The position numbers and the translations under genes were made by a program. Source: Streptomyces sp. T12 (GTDB lineage Bacteria > Actinomycetota > Actinomycetes > Streptomycetales > Streptomycetaceae). From it: 64,000 nt of DNA. Positions within the stretch are counted from its first letter, which is position 1. Every line of letters starts with the position of its first letter. The notes beneath the pieces are model-generated. The model was not told the DNA's origin and ran no database searches. It worked only from the letters and a program-made list of their open reading frames with translations. Below are positions 23,270 through 31,957 of this stretch, piece after piece. The stretch is taken from NCBI RefSeq assembly GCF_028736035.1, contig NZ_CP117866.1, positions 5,146,001 to 5,210,000 on the forward strand. The letters are read 5' to 3'.

Positions 23270-25786
23270 ATGGCAACGACCACACCAGCCGGTGTGCGGG
23301 CCCACGCCAAGCACTCAGGAGGGCCGTCCGCCGACGGCGCTCCGATGTCGCACCGGCAGATCATGGAAGCGCTGACCGGGCTGCTGCTCGGCATGTTCGT
23401 CGCGATCCTGTCGTCGACGATCGTCTCCAACGCCCTGCCCGACATCATCAAGGACCTCGGCGGCGGCCAGAGCGCCTACACCTGGGTGGTCACCGCGTCG
23501 CTGCTGGCGATGACCGCGTCCACCCCGCTGTGGGGCAAGCTCGCCGACCTGTTCTCCAAGAAGCTGCTGATACAGCTCGCCCTCGTCATCTTCGTGGCCG
23601 GTTCCGCACTGGCCGGTCTGTCGCAGAACGCCGGGATGCTCATCGCGTTCCGCGCGGTGCAGGGCATCGGCATGGGCGGTCTGTCGTCGCTGGCGCAGAT
23701 CATCCTGGCCGCGATGATCTCCCCGCGTGAGCGCGGCCGCTACAACGGCTACCTCGGCGCCACCTTCGCCACCGCGATGGTCGGCGGCCCGCTGATCGGC
23801 GGCGTCATCACCGACACCGACTGGCTCGGCTGGCGCTGGTGCTTCTACGTCGGCGTGCCCTTCGCCGTCATCGCCCTGATCGTGCTCCAGCGCACCCTGC
23901 ACCTCCCGGTCGTCCGCCGGAAGGTCAAGGTCGACTGGGCGGGCGCCTTCTTCATCACCGCCGCGGTCTGCCTGCTGCTGGTCTGGGTGACCTTCGCCGG
24001 TGACAAGTACGACTGGGTGTCCGGTCAGACGTACGCGATGACGGGTGGCGCGCTCGCGCTGCTCCTGATCTTCATCTTCGTCGAGTCCAGGGCGAGCGAG
24101 CCGATCATCCCGCTGCGACTGTTCCGCAACCGCACCATCACCCTCGCCTCGCTGGCCTCCCTCTTCGTCGGCATCGCGATGTTCGCGGGCACGATCTTCT
24201 TCAGCCAGTACTTCCAGCTGGCCCGGAACGAGTCGCCGACCATGTCCGGCGTCCTGACCATCCCGATGATCGTCGGCCTGTTCATCTCCTCGACCGTCTC
24301 CGGCCAGGTCATCACCCGCACCGGCCGCTGGAAGGCATGGCTGCTCGCGGGCGGTGTGCTGGTGACGGCGGGCCTCGGGCTGCTGGGCACGATCCGCTAC
24401 GACACCGAGTACTGGCACGTCGCGATCTTCATGGCCCTGCTGGGTCTCGGCGTCGGCATGATGATGCAGAACCTGGTCCTGGCCACGCAGAACCAGGTGG
24501 ACCCGAGCGACCTGGGCGCCGCCAGCTCCGTGGTCAACTTCTTCCGCTCCCTCGGCGGTGCCATGGGCGTCTCGGCCCTGGGCGCGGTCCTGAGCCACCG
24601 CATCACGCACTACGCCGAGGAGGGCCTGACCAAGCTCGGCGTGCAGGGTTCGTCGGGCCACGGCGAGATCCCGGACCTCGACGCGCTGCCCGCGCCCGTC
24701 CGCACCGTCATCGAGAGCGCGTACGGCCACGGCGTCGCGGACGTCTTCCTCTACGCCGCGCCGATCGCCTTCCTCGCCCTCCTGTTCGCCCTGTTCATCA
24801 AGGAGGTCCCGTTGAAGACGAAGGGCGCCCTGGCCCAGGCCGCCGAGGGCAGCGAGCCCGCGACGCCGGAGCCCGCCGAGGCCGCCGCGCCGGCCGCCGC
24901 GCAGGAGCGGGTCCCGAGCTGGGCCGCCGCCACCTCCGACACCGAGGCCTCGACGGACGGCACCCAGAAGCTCGCCGCCGTGGCCACGGTGGCCCGCCCC
25001 GAGGAGACCACCGGTCCGTCCGGCGGCGTCCCGGTCCGCGGATTCGTGCGAGGCGCGGAGAGCGCGCCGGTGCCGCAGGCGGCTCTCACGCTGATCTCGC
25101 TGACCGGGCGGCAGCTCGGCCGGTCGGTGGCGCAGGCCGACGGTTCGTACGCGGTCGACGCGCCGGGCGCGGGATCGTACGTCCTGATCGCCTCCGCCGA
25201 CGGCTTCCAGCCGCAGGCCTCCACCATCGTCGTGAACGGCGACGAGCCGGTGTCGTACGACGTCCTGCTCAGCGGCACCAGCGGCCTGAGCGGCGTCGTC
25301 CGGACGGCGCAGAGCGCGCTGCCGGTCAAGGAGGCGATGGTGATCGTCACCGACGTGCGCGGGGATCTGCTGGCCACCGCCGCCACCGGTGAGCAGGGCG
25401 AGTTCAGCTTCGCCGAGCTGGTGCCCGGTGCCGTGACCGTCGCGGTGAACGCCGCCGGGTTCCGGCCGCGCGCCCTGCCCGTCGAGATCGGCGGCACCGG
25501 GGTCACCCGGATCGAGGTCGACCTCGAAGCCGGCGCCCAGGTCCAGGGCGTGGTCCGGGCACCGTACGGCGCGCTGGCCGACGCCCGGGTGACCCTGGTC
25601 GACGCGGCGGGCAACGTCGTGGGCACCGCCACCACCGGGGCGGACGGGGCGTACGCCTTCACCGACCTGGACGGCGGCGAGTACACGGTCATCGCGACGG
25701 GCTACCCGCCGGTGGCGACGGCTCTGACGGTGACCGGCCGCGGAGTCGACGACCACGACATCGAACTCGCCCACCCCGGCGAGTAG
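23270..25786 (+). CDS. DHA2-type MFS multidrug transporter with C-terminal beta-sandwich repeats
   Basis: 838 residues, far longer than the usual 480-530. Residues about 30-525 are a 14-span drug:H+ antiporter (motif GKLADLFSKK near the first cytoplasmic loop; LGWRWCFYVGVPFAV). After an Ala/Pro linker, residues about 585-838 hold three similar domains of about 85 residues (RGFVRGAESAPVPQAALTL..., SGVVRTAQSALPVKEAMV..., QGVVRAPYGALADARVTL...), carboxypeptidase-regulatory/transthyretin-like beta-sandwiches. The final gene of the operon carries one such domain too. The substrate is unknown. Confidence 0.88.
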   Translation: MATTTPAGVRAHAKHSGGPSADGAPMSHRQIMEALTGLLLGMFVAILSSTIVSNALPDIIKDLGGGQSAYTWVVTASLLAMTASTPLWGKLADLFSKKLLIQLALVIFVAGSALAGLSQNAGMLIAFRAVQGIGMGGLSSLAQIILAAMISPRERGRYNGYLGATFATAMVGGPLIGGVITDTDWLGWRWCFYVGVPFAVIALIVLQRTLHLPVVRRKVKVDWAGAFFITAAVCLLLVWVTFAGDKYDWVSGQTYAMTGGALALLLIFIFVESRASEPIIPLRLFRNRTITLASLASLFVGIAMFAGTIFFSQYFQLARNESPTMSGVLTIPMIVGLFISSTVSGQVITRTGRWKAWLLAGGVLVTAGLGLLGTIRYDTEYWHVAIFMALLGLGVGMMMQNLVLATQNQVDPSDLGAASSVVNFFRSLGGAMGVSALGAVLSHRITHYAEEGLTKLGVQGSSGHGEIPDLDALPAPVRTVIESAYGHGVADVFLYAAPIAFLALLFALFIKEVPLKTKGALAQAAEGSEPATPEPAEAAAPAAAQERVPSWAAATSDTEASTDGTQKLAAVATVARPEETTGPSGGVPVRGFVRGAESAPVPQAALTLISLTGRQLGRSVAQADGSYAVDAPGAGSYVLIASADGFQPQASTIVVNGDEPVSYDVLLSGTSGLSGVVRTAQSALPVKEAMVIVTDVRGDLLATAATGEQGEFSFAELVPGAVTVAVNAAGFRPRALPVEIGGTGVTRIEVDLEAGAQVQGVVRAPYGALADARVTLVDAAGNVVGTATTGADGAYAFTDLDGGEYTVIATGYPPVATALTVTGRGVDDHDIELAHPGE

Positions 25787-25793
25787 CAGAACC

Positions 25794-25842
25794 CCGGCCC
25801 GTGGCGGCGCGCTCTGAGCGGAGGTGCGCCGCCACGGGCCGG
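25794..25842 (+). terminator. 17-bp hairpin between the MFS and YceI genes
   Basis: CCGGCCCGTGGCGGCGC (25794-25810) pairs perfectly with 25826-25842 across a 15-nt loop and is followed by ACTCTTTA. It may partly terminate after the MFS gene or stabilise the upstream mRNA. Confidence 0.7.
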
Positions 25843-25887
25843 ACTCTTTATGGCCAATTTGTAAGTCTTTGCAGGGAGTTGGACGGG

Positions 25888-26712
25888 ATGGGACTGAGCG
25901 CGAGGATCCGCACCCGGGACGGATGGGCCGTGTCGCACGCCGTCGTCACGGTGACCAACATGACCGGAACACAGGTGCTGCGCGCGGAGGCCGACGCGGA
26001 GGGGGCCGTACGGGACGCGCATCCGCTGGCCCCGGGGGCGTACACCGTCATCGTCACCGCCGTCGGCTACGCGCCCGCCGCCGCGAGCGCGATCGTCACC
26101 GCGAGCGGGCGGGCCGAGGTCGGCACGGTGACGCTGGCCCGGCGGGGCGGCACGGAACTGCCGCCGCCCGGGCCGTGGACCGTCGACCCGGCGCACTCCA
26201 GCGTGGCCGCCGTCGCCCAGCACCTGGGGATCTCCAGCGTGCACGGCCGTTTCACCCACTTCTCCGGCGCCATCGAGATCGCGCCGGACGACGTCACCAA
26301 GTCCCGGGTGGAGGCGGTGATCCGGGCCGACTCGATCGACACGGGCAACGGCATGCGGGACGGGCATCTGAAGTCGCCGGACTTCCTGGATGTGGAGAAG
26401 CATCCCGAGATCACGTATCGGTCGACGGGTGTGACGGCGGCCGCGGGTTCCGACCGCTGGACCGTGCACGGCGAGCTGGGCATGCACGGTGTCGTACGGC
26501 CGGTGGACCTGGACCTGGCCTACCTCGGCACGGGAGCCGACCCGTGGGGCGGTACGCGGGCGGCGTTCCGGGCTACGGCGGAGCTGCACCGGGACGACTT
26601 CGCGATGAGCTACAACCAGGTGGTGCAGGCGGGGATCGCGGCCATCGGTACGACACTGAAGGTGGAGCTGGACATCCAGGCGGTGCAAGGGGAGTCGCTG
26701 CCGCAAGGGTAG
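25888..26712 (+). CDS. YceI-family protein with N-terminal carboxypeptidase-regulatory-like domain
   Basis: 274 residues. Residues 1-90 are one beta-sandwich (IRTRDGWAVSHAVVTVTNMTG ... GYAPAAASAIVTASG) like those on the MFS protein. Residues about 95-274 are a YceI lipocalin-like barrel (WTVDPAHSSVAAVAQHLGIS, FTHFSGAIEI, IDTGNGMRDGHLKSPDFLDV), a fold that binds isoprenoid lipids such as polyprenols in characterised members. No signal peptide, so a cytoplasmic or membrane-associated position is likely. Same operon as marR and MFS. Confidence 0.87.
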   Translation: MGLSARIRTRDGWAVSHAVVTVTNMTGTQVLRAEADAEGAVRDAHPLAPGAYTVIVTAVGYAPAAASAIVTASGRAEVGTVTLARRGGTELPPPGPWTVDPAHSSVAAVAQHLGISSVHGRFTHFSGAIEIAPDDVTKSRVEAVIRADSIDTGNGMRDGHLKSPDFLDVEKHPEITYRSTGVTAAAGSDRWTVHGELGMHGVVRPVDLDLAYLGTGADPWGGTRAAFRATAELHRDDFAMSYNQVVQAGIAAIGTTLKVELDIQAVQGESLPQG

Positions 26713-26761
26713 GCACGCCAGGGTCACGCTCAGAGGACCGATCTCCCCCTAGGCTGAGGCC

Positions 26762-27232
26762 ATGGCACCGAACATCGCGACGAACACCCGCGTTTCGCTC
26801 GAAGAACTGCTGGACTTCGTACGTCCCCGTCACCGCGCCGTCCTGCTCACCCGACGGGCGGACGGGAGCCCGCAGGCCTCGCCGTTGACCTGCGGGGTCG
26901 ACGACTCGGGGCGGATCGTGGTGTCCACCTACCCCGAGCGGGCCAAGACGCGCAATGCCAAGCGGGACCCGCGGGTGAGCCTGCTCGTGCTGAGCGACGA
27001 CTGGGACGGGCCCTGGGTGCAGATCGACGGGCCCGCCGAGGTCATCGACTCGCCGGAGTCCGTGGAGCCGCTCGTCGAGTACTACCGGAACATCGCCGGG
27101 GAGCATCCGGACTGGGACGAGTACCGGGCGGCGATGGTGAAGCAGGGCAAGTCGATCATTCGGGTCACGCCGGAGAAGTGGGGGCCGGTGGCGACCGGCG
27201 GGTTCCCGGCGCGGCTCGCTCCGCAGGGTTAG
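26762..27232 (+). CDS. PPOX-class F420-dependent or flavin-type oxidoreductase
   Basis: 156 residues in the split beta-barrel (pyridoxamine-phosphate-oxidase-like) fold: LEELLDFVRPRHRAVLLTRRADGSPQASPL, then RAKTRNAKRDPRVSLLVLSDDW and VQIDGPAEVIDSPESVEPLVEYY. This profile is typical of the actinobacterial PPOX-class F420-dependent enzymes. The substrate is unknown. Ends 4 nt into the convergent tetR gene. Confidence 0.85.
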   Translation: MAPNIATNTRVSLEELLDFVRPRHRAVLLTRRADGSPQASPLTCGVDDSGRIVVSTYPERAKTRNAKRDPRVSLLVLSDDWDGPWVQIDGPAEVIDSPESVEPLVEYYRNIAGEHPDWDEYRAAMVKQGKSIIRVTPEKWGPVATGGFPARLAPQG

Positions 27233-28020
27233 CCGGCGGACGGGGCCTCCTGGTCGTCCGCGGCCGCTCGCGCCACCATCGCCTCGATGCCCGCCACCAG
27301 CAGGTCCAGGGCGAACTCGAAGTCCCGCTCCCACATCTCCTCGACCGTGTCGCCGCCGCGGGCCTCCATGAGTTCCGCGGACTCCTGGACCATCTCGGCG
27401 GCTTCCGGGGCCTGCGTCACCGTGCTCATGGCGTGCTGGAAGTAGTCGTCCGGGGTCATGCCGAACGCCGCGCTGCGGGCGATGAAATGGCCCTCGATCG
27501 TGCCGAAGCCGTACACGAACTGGAAGACGGCGGAGATGGCGGCCACCAGGCCGTGCGCGGGCAGCCCGGTCCTGCGGATGACGCGCTGCACGAAGCGGGA
27601 GAAGGCGAGGCTGTTCGGACCGATGTTGACGTAGGTGCCGATCAGCGGCGACAGCCAAGGGTGACGGACCAGCAGGTCGCGGTACCCGCGGGCCAGCGCG
27701 CGCAGCTGGTCGCGCCAGTCCTCGTCGTCCTGCGGATCGGGCAGGGTCAGTTCGCCGAAGGCCGCGTCGAGGGCGAGTTCGAGGAGGTCGTCCTTGGTGT
27801 CGACGTACCAGTAGACGGACATCGCGGTCACGTTCAGCTCGGCGGCCAGCCGCCGCATGGAGAACTTGGCCAGCCCGTCGGCGTCCAGCAGCCGGACGGT
27901 CACGGCGGTGATCCGGTCACGGTCGAGGCCGGAGGGCTGTCCCCCGCCACGTCCGCTTCGGCGCTCCTTGCCTTCCAGCCAGACGCTGGTCCGCGCGGAC
28001 TGCCGGGCTGCCCTGGCCAT
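27229..28020 (-). CDS. TetR-family regulator
   Basis: 263 residues from ATG 28020 with AAGG at 6-nt spacing. HTH: LDRDRITAVTVRLLDADGLAKFSMRRLAAELNVTAMSVYWYVDTKDDLLELALDAAFGEL, preceded by a basic N-terminal tail. The C-terminal domain is of the TetR_C_1 (TetR class) type, suiting regulators of drug efflux. It follows a QacA-type MFS gene on the same strand (gap about 120 bp) and probably represses it. Confidence 0.9.
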   Translation of the reverse strand: MARAARQSARTSVWLEGKERRSGRGGGQPSGLDRDRITAVTVRLLDADGLAKFSMRRLAAELNVTAMSVYWYVDTKDDLLELALDAAFGELTLPDPQDDEDWRDQLRALARGYRDLLVRHPWLSPLIGTYVNIGPNSLAFSRFVQRVIRRTGLPAHGLVAAISAVFQFVYGFGTIEGHFIARSAAFGMTPDDYFQHAMSTVTQAPEAAEMVQESAELMEARGGDTVEEMWERDFEFALDLLVAGIEAMVARAAADDQEAPSAG

Positions 28021-28059
28021 GGCGCACCTTCCTCGACGTTCTGATGCTGGCCATGCTAA

Positions 28060-28115
28060 GCGCCCCCCAAGGGGCGCGGGGAACTGCGCGACCAGCCACA
28101 ACGTGGCCCGCAGTC
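28060..28115. repeat. Dispersed Streptomyces intergenic repeat
   Basis: Begins with a hairpin GCGCCCC ... GGGGCGC (28060-28077) and continues GCGGGGAACTGCGCGACCAG then CCACAACGTGGCCCGCAG. I recognise this as a short element repeated in many Streptomyces intergenic regions. It lies between the MFS and tetR genes and may act as an attenuator. Confidence 0.6.
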
Positions 28116-28141
28116 GCACGACTACCCAGCACCCCGAGCTC

Positions 28142-29632
28142 TTAGGCGCCCACCCGCTCAGCCCTGCGCAGCAGACCCGCCGCGACCAACCCTCCGGCCA
28201 ACACAGCCCCCGCCCCCACCAGCTGACTGGTCTCCAGCCCGGAGGCGAATGCGTCAGTAATACGTTCCCTCTCCGCATCCGACCCCGCCTCGGCCAACGC
28301 CCCGGGCAGGGACACCGCGGCGACGGAAATCAACGCCGCGAACCGCGAGTTCAACACGGCCCCCAGCACCGCGACACCCAGCCCCTGCCCGAACTCCGCC
28401 ACCGTCCCATTGATGCCCGCACCGACCCCGGCCTTCTCCGGCGGAATCGCGCTCATGATGGCGTGCGCCATCGCCGGGCTGGCGATCGCCGCGCCCGCGC
28501 CTATGAGCACCAGGCCCAGCAGCGTGCCCGGATATCCGTGCTCGGTGAGCGTCGCGATCGAGACGAGGCCGGCGGACATCGCCGTCATGCCCAGCCCGAT
28601 GGAGACGGGAGTTCCGAGCTTGCCCGACCACTTCGCCGACAGACCGGTGAAGTTCAGGGCCACGATCATCAACGCGAGCGGCGCCGTGCGCAGCCCCGCC
28701 TCCAGCGGGCCGTAACCGAGCACGAACTGCATGTGCTGGGTGAGCAGGAAGAGCGATCCGCCCATCCCGAAGGTGATCAGCACCGCCCCGGCCACGGCTC
28801 CCGTGAAACGGCGGTTGGTGAAGAAGTGCATGTCGAGCATGGGATACGGGATCCGGCTCTCCCAGTACGCGAAGCCGCCCAGCACCACGACCGCGACGGC
28901 CGCCGACGCCAGCACCCGGCCGGACGTCCAGCCGTGCTCGGGTCCGGAGATGATCGCGAAGACCAGCGAGGACATGCCGATCGTGGACAGCAGGGCGCCG
29001 AACAGGTCGGGGCGGTCGCCCTGCGGGTTCTTGGACTCGGGGACCAGGGCGACGACGGCCACCAGGCCGAGCGCCGCGACCGGCAGGTTGATCAGGAAGA
29101 TCGCGCCCCACCAGAAGTGGTTCAGCATGAAGCCGCCGAGGAGTGGTCCGGTCGCGAAGCCCAGTGAGTTCACGGCCGCCCAGATGCCGATCGCCTTCGG
29201 CTGTTCCTCGGGCGTGAAGATCTGCATCGCCACGGCGAGCGTGGTGGTCATCAGCAGGGCGCCGCCGACGCCCATACCGGCCCGTGCGGCGATCAGCTGG
29301 CCGGAACTGTCGGCCAGTCCGGCCACCAGCGAGCCGATCCCGAACAGGGCGAGGCCCGTGACCAGCATCTTCTTTCGGCCGTAGCGGTCGGCGGCGCTGC
29401 CCGCGGTCAGCAGCAGACCGGACTGCACGAGCGAGTACGCGTTGATCATCCACTGGATGTCCGAGGTGGCGGCGCCCAGTTCGCTGGTCAGCGAGGGGAT
29501 GGCCACGTTCAGGATCGTGTTGTCGAGCAGCACGGTGAGCTGGGCGAGGCAGATGACACCGAGGATCAGCCAGCGCTGGGGATGGCCGCCTTGGGCCTGG
29601 GCCAGGGCCTTTTCCTGGGAGGACGTCGACAT
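28142..29632 (-). CDS. MFS drug efflux transporter (EmrB/QacA, DHA2 type)
   Basis: About 496 residues from ATG 29632 (MSTSSQEKALAQAQGG), 14 spans. Family marks: LLDNTILNVAIPSLTSEL (motif D1-type), GSAADRYGRKKMLVTG (motif A) and FATGPLLGGFML (motif C region). Exports drugs or metabolites using the proton gradient. Two copies of a CCRTACNC-type direct repeat lie just upstream and overlap its translation start. Adjacent tetR downstream on the same strand is the likely regulator. Confidence 0.92.
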   Translation of the reverse strand: MSTSSQEKALAQAQGGHPQRWLILGVICLAQLTVLLDNTILNVAIPSLTSELGAATSDIQWMINAYSLVQSGLLLTAGSAADRYGRKKMLVTGLALFGIGSLVAGLADSSGQLIAARAGMGVGGALLMTTTLAVAMQIFTPEEQPKAIGIWAAVNSLGFATGPLLGGFMLNHFWWGAIFLINLPVAALGLVAVVALVPESKNPQGDRPDLFGALLSTIGMSSLVFAIISGPEHGWTSGRVLASAAVAVVVLGGFAYWESRIPYPMLDMHFFTNRRFTGAVAGAVLITFGMGGSLFLLTQHMQFVLGYGPLEAGLRTAPLALMIVALNFTGLSAKWSGKLGTPVSIGLGMTAMSAGLVSIATLTEHGYPGTLLGLVLIGAGAAIASPAMAHAIMSAIPPEKAGVGAGINGTVAEFGQGLGVAVLGAVLNSRFAALISVAAVSLPGALAEAGSDAERERITDAFASGLETSQLVGAGAVLAGGLVAAGLLRRAERVGA

Positions 29633-29633
29633 G

Positions 29634-29670
29634 CCGTACACCGTAGAACATCTCCCATACGCTGTACAAC
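29634..29670. promoter_or_regulatory. Two direct repeats, possible TetR operator
   Basis: CCGTACACCGTAGAAC (29634-29649) and CCATACGCTGTACAAC (29655-29670) match at 12 of 16 positions, with 21-bp periodicity (two helical turns). GTACACCGT and ACGCTGTAC also form an imperfect inverted pair. Immediately upstream of the MFS start. Confidence 0.45.
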
Positions 29671-29749
29671 GAGATTCTCGGACATGGGAGAGGGCGGTGG
29701 CCACGCCCGGCCACCGCCCTCTTGCCTCCGGCTACTTCACCGGGTTACG

Positions 29750-31957
29750 TCAGCTGCTCGCCTTCTGCGTCAGGTCGTAGAAGGTCGCCGAACCGACCGT
29801 CACCTGCTTGAAGTTGGCCTCGACCCACTCGGTGATCTGCGAGGACGTACCGCTGCTGCTGCCGCCCATGCCGCCGCCACCGGAACCGCTGGAGATGAAG
29901 TAGTGGATCTTGCCTTCCTCCACGTACTTCTTGAACTGCGCCAGCGTCGGGGACGGGTCGGTGCCGTTGAAGCCGCCGATCGCCATCACCGGGTCGCCGG
30001 TGGAGAGCTGGTAGCTCGCGGCGTTCTGGGCGCCGATGGCCGCGGCGACCCAGGTGTAGTCGTCGGCGTCGGTCTCCAGCAGCTTCTTGGCCTCGTCGCT
30101 GACGCTGGCGCCGTTGAGCAGACCGCCCATGCCGCCACCGCCACCGTCACCCATGCCGCCACCGGGCATTCCGCCCTGCTGGTTGCCCTGCTGGCCCTGG
30201 CCCTGCTGGCCCGGCATGCCACCGGGGAAGCCGTTGCCGTTCTGCTGGTTCTGGCCACCCTGCTGGTTGTTCTGACCCTGCTGGTTGTTCTGGCCCTGCT
30301 GGCCCGGCATTCCGCCGCCGAAGCCGCCACCACCACCGGGGCCGCCGCCACCGCCGGGGCCGCCACGGCCGCCCGCGACCGCGGGGCCGGCGGTGACGAT
30401 CGAGCCGGTGTGGCCCTCGTTCAGCGTGGTGAGCGTGTACGCCGTCGGGCCGGCCAGCGCGGCGGCGAGGCCCAGGCCGACGACGCCCATGGTCAGTTGA
30501 CGGCCGAGCTTGGCGGCGAAGATCAGGCCCAGCGCGGCCGCCAGACCGCCGACCAGGACCAGCCACTTCAGCCAGGGCAGGTAGTCGGAGGAGCGGTTGA
30601 GCAGGACGTAGCCCCAGACCGCGGTGGCCGTCATCGCGGCCGCCAGGGACAGCGACGCCCACATCTTGCCGCGCTCCTCCCAGAGCTTGGCCGCGCCCAT
30701 GCCGATCAGCGGGGCGATGTAGGGAGCGAGGGCCACCGTGTAGTACTCGTGGAAGATGCCCTGCATGTAGCTGAAGACCAGCATGGTCGTGATCAGCGCG
30801 CCGCCCCAGACCAGGAACGAACCGCGCGTCACCGACGTGCGCTTGGCCTTGCGCGTGGCCACCAGGCCCGCGATCAGCAGGATCAGCGCGGCCGGGATCA
30901 GCCAGGAGATCTGGCCGCCGATGCTGGAGCTGAACAGGCGGTCCCAGCCGGTCTCGCCCCAGTTGCCGCCGCCGCCGTTGCCGCCGCCACCGCCGCCGCC
31001 GACGCTGCCGGTCTCGTCGCCGTTGAGCCGGCCGAGGCCGTTGTAGCCGAAGGTCAGCTCCAGGAAGGAGTTGTTCTGCGAGCCGCCGATGTAGGGGCGG
31101 GAGGAAGCCGGCCACAGCTCGACGATCGCGACCCACCAGCCACCGGACACGACGATCGCGACCAGGCCCGCGGCGAGCTGGCCGATCCGCTTCTTCACCG
31201 ACACCGGCGCGCACACCGCGTAGACGAGGGCGAGCGGCGGCAGGATCAGGAAGGCCTGCAGGGTCTTGGCGAGGAAGGCGAAGCCGATGGCCACACCGGC
31301 CCACACCAGCCACCTCGTCCGGCCGTCCTCCAGGCCCCGGATGACGAAGTAGCAGGCCACGGCCATCAGCAGGGCCAGCATCGCGTCCGGGTTGTTGAAC
31401 CGGAACATCAGCGCCGCGACGGGGGTGAGCGCGAGCACCGCGCCCGCGATCAGGCCGGCCGCGGGGCTGAACCGTCGGCGTACGGCCGCGTAGACCACGG
31501 CGACCGTGCCGACGCCCATGAGGACCTCGGGGAGGAGGATCGCGAACGAGCTGAGCCCGAAGAGCCGCACCGACAGGGCCATCGGCCACAGGGAGGCCGG
31601 GGGCTTGTCGACGGTGATGGCGTTGGCCGCGTCCAGCGAGCCGAAGAAGAAGGCCTTCCAGGACTGGCTGCCGGCCTGAACGGCCGCCGAGTAGAAGGAG
31701 TTGGCGTAGCCGGAGGCGCTGAGGTTGTAGAGGTAGAGCAGGAGCGTGGCGAGCAGCAGGCCCAGGAAGGCCGGGCGGGCCCAGCGCGGGTCCTCGGGAC
31801 GGCCGCGCCACAGCCGCCGTACGAAGGGCTGCTTGGGTTCGCCGGCGTCGGGAGCCGGAACCGGAACCGGAGCGGCGGGCGTGGGTGCCGAGGGCCTGCC
31901 CCAGGTGTCTGGGCTCGCGTCTCTGTCGTGTGTCGACTGGTCGTAGTAGAGCGTCAT
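29750..31957 (-). CDS. PMT_2/ArnT-like glycosyltransferase with Gln/Gly-rich insert
   Basis: 735-residue integral membrane protein, GT39/GT83-like (GT-C fold). The first external loop contains NAITVDKPPASLWPMA, typical of ArnT/PMT_2 enzymes that use polyprenyl-phosphate sugars. About 11 or more spans follow. Residues about 535-620 are a low-complexity insert (runs such as GGPGGGGGPGGG, PGQQGQNNQQGQ) before a folded C-terminal domain ending DLTQKASS. Starts inside the stop of the GT2-GtrA gene (ATGA overlap), the likely donor-forming partner. Confidence 0.85.
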   Translation of the reverse strand: MTLYYDQSTHDRDASPDTWGRPSAPTPAAPVPVPAPDAGEPKQPFVRRLWRGRPEDPRWARPAFLGLLLATLLLYLYNLSASGYANSFYSAAVQAGSQSWKAFFFGSLDAANAITVDKPPASLWPMALSVRLFGLSSFAILLPEVLMGVGTVAVVYAAVRRRFSPAAGLIAGAVLALTPVAALMFRFNNPDAMLALLMAVACYFVIRGLEDGRTRWLVWAGVAIGFAFLAKTLQAFLILPPLALVYAVCAPVSVKKRIGQLAAGLVAIVVSGGWWVAIVELWPASSRPYIGGSQNNSFLELTFGYNGLGRLNGDETGSVGGGGGGGNGGGGNWGETGWDRLFSSSIGGQISWLIPAALILLIAGLVATRKAKRTSVTRGSFLVWGGALITTMLVFSYMQGIFHEYYTVALAPYIAPLIGMGAAKLWEERGKMWASLSLAAAMTATAVWGYVLLNRSSDYLPWLKWLVLVGGLAAALGLIFAAKLGRQLTMGVVGLGLAAALAGPTAYTLTTLNEGHTGSIVTAGPAVAGGRGGPGGGGGPGGGGGFGGGMPGQQGQNNQQGQNNQQGGQNQQNGNGFPGGMPGQQGQGQQGNQQGGMPGGGMGDGGGGGMGGLLNGASVSDEAKKLLETDADDYTWVAAAIGAQNAASYQLSTGDPVMAIGGFNGTDPSPTLAQFKKYVEEGKIHYFISSGSGGGGMGGSSSGTSSQITEWVEANFKQVTVGSATFYDLTQKASS

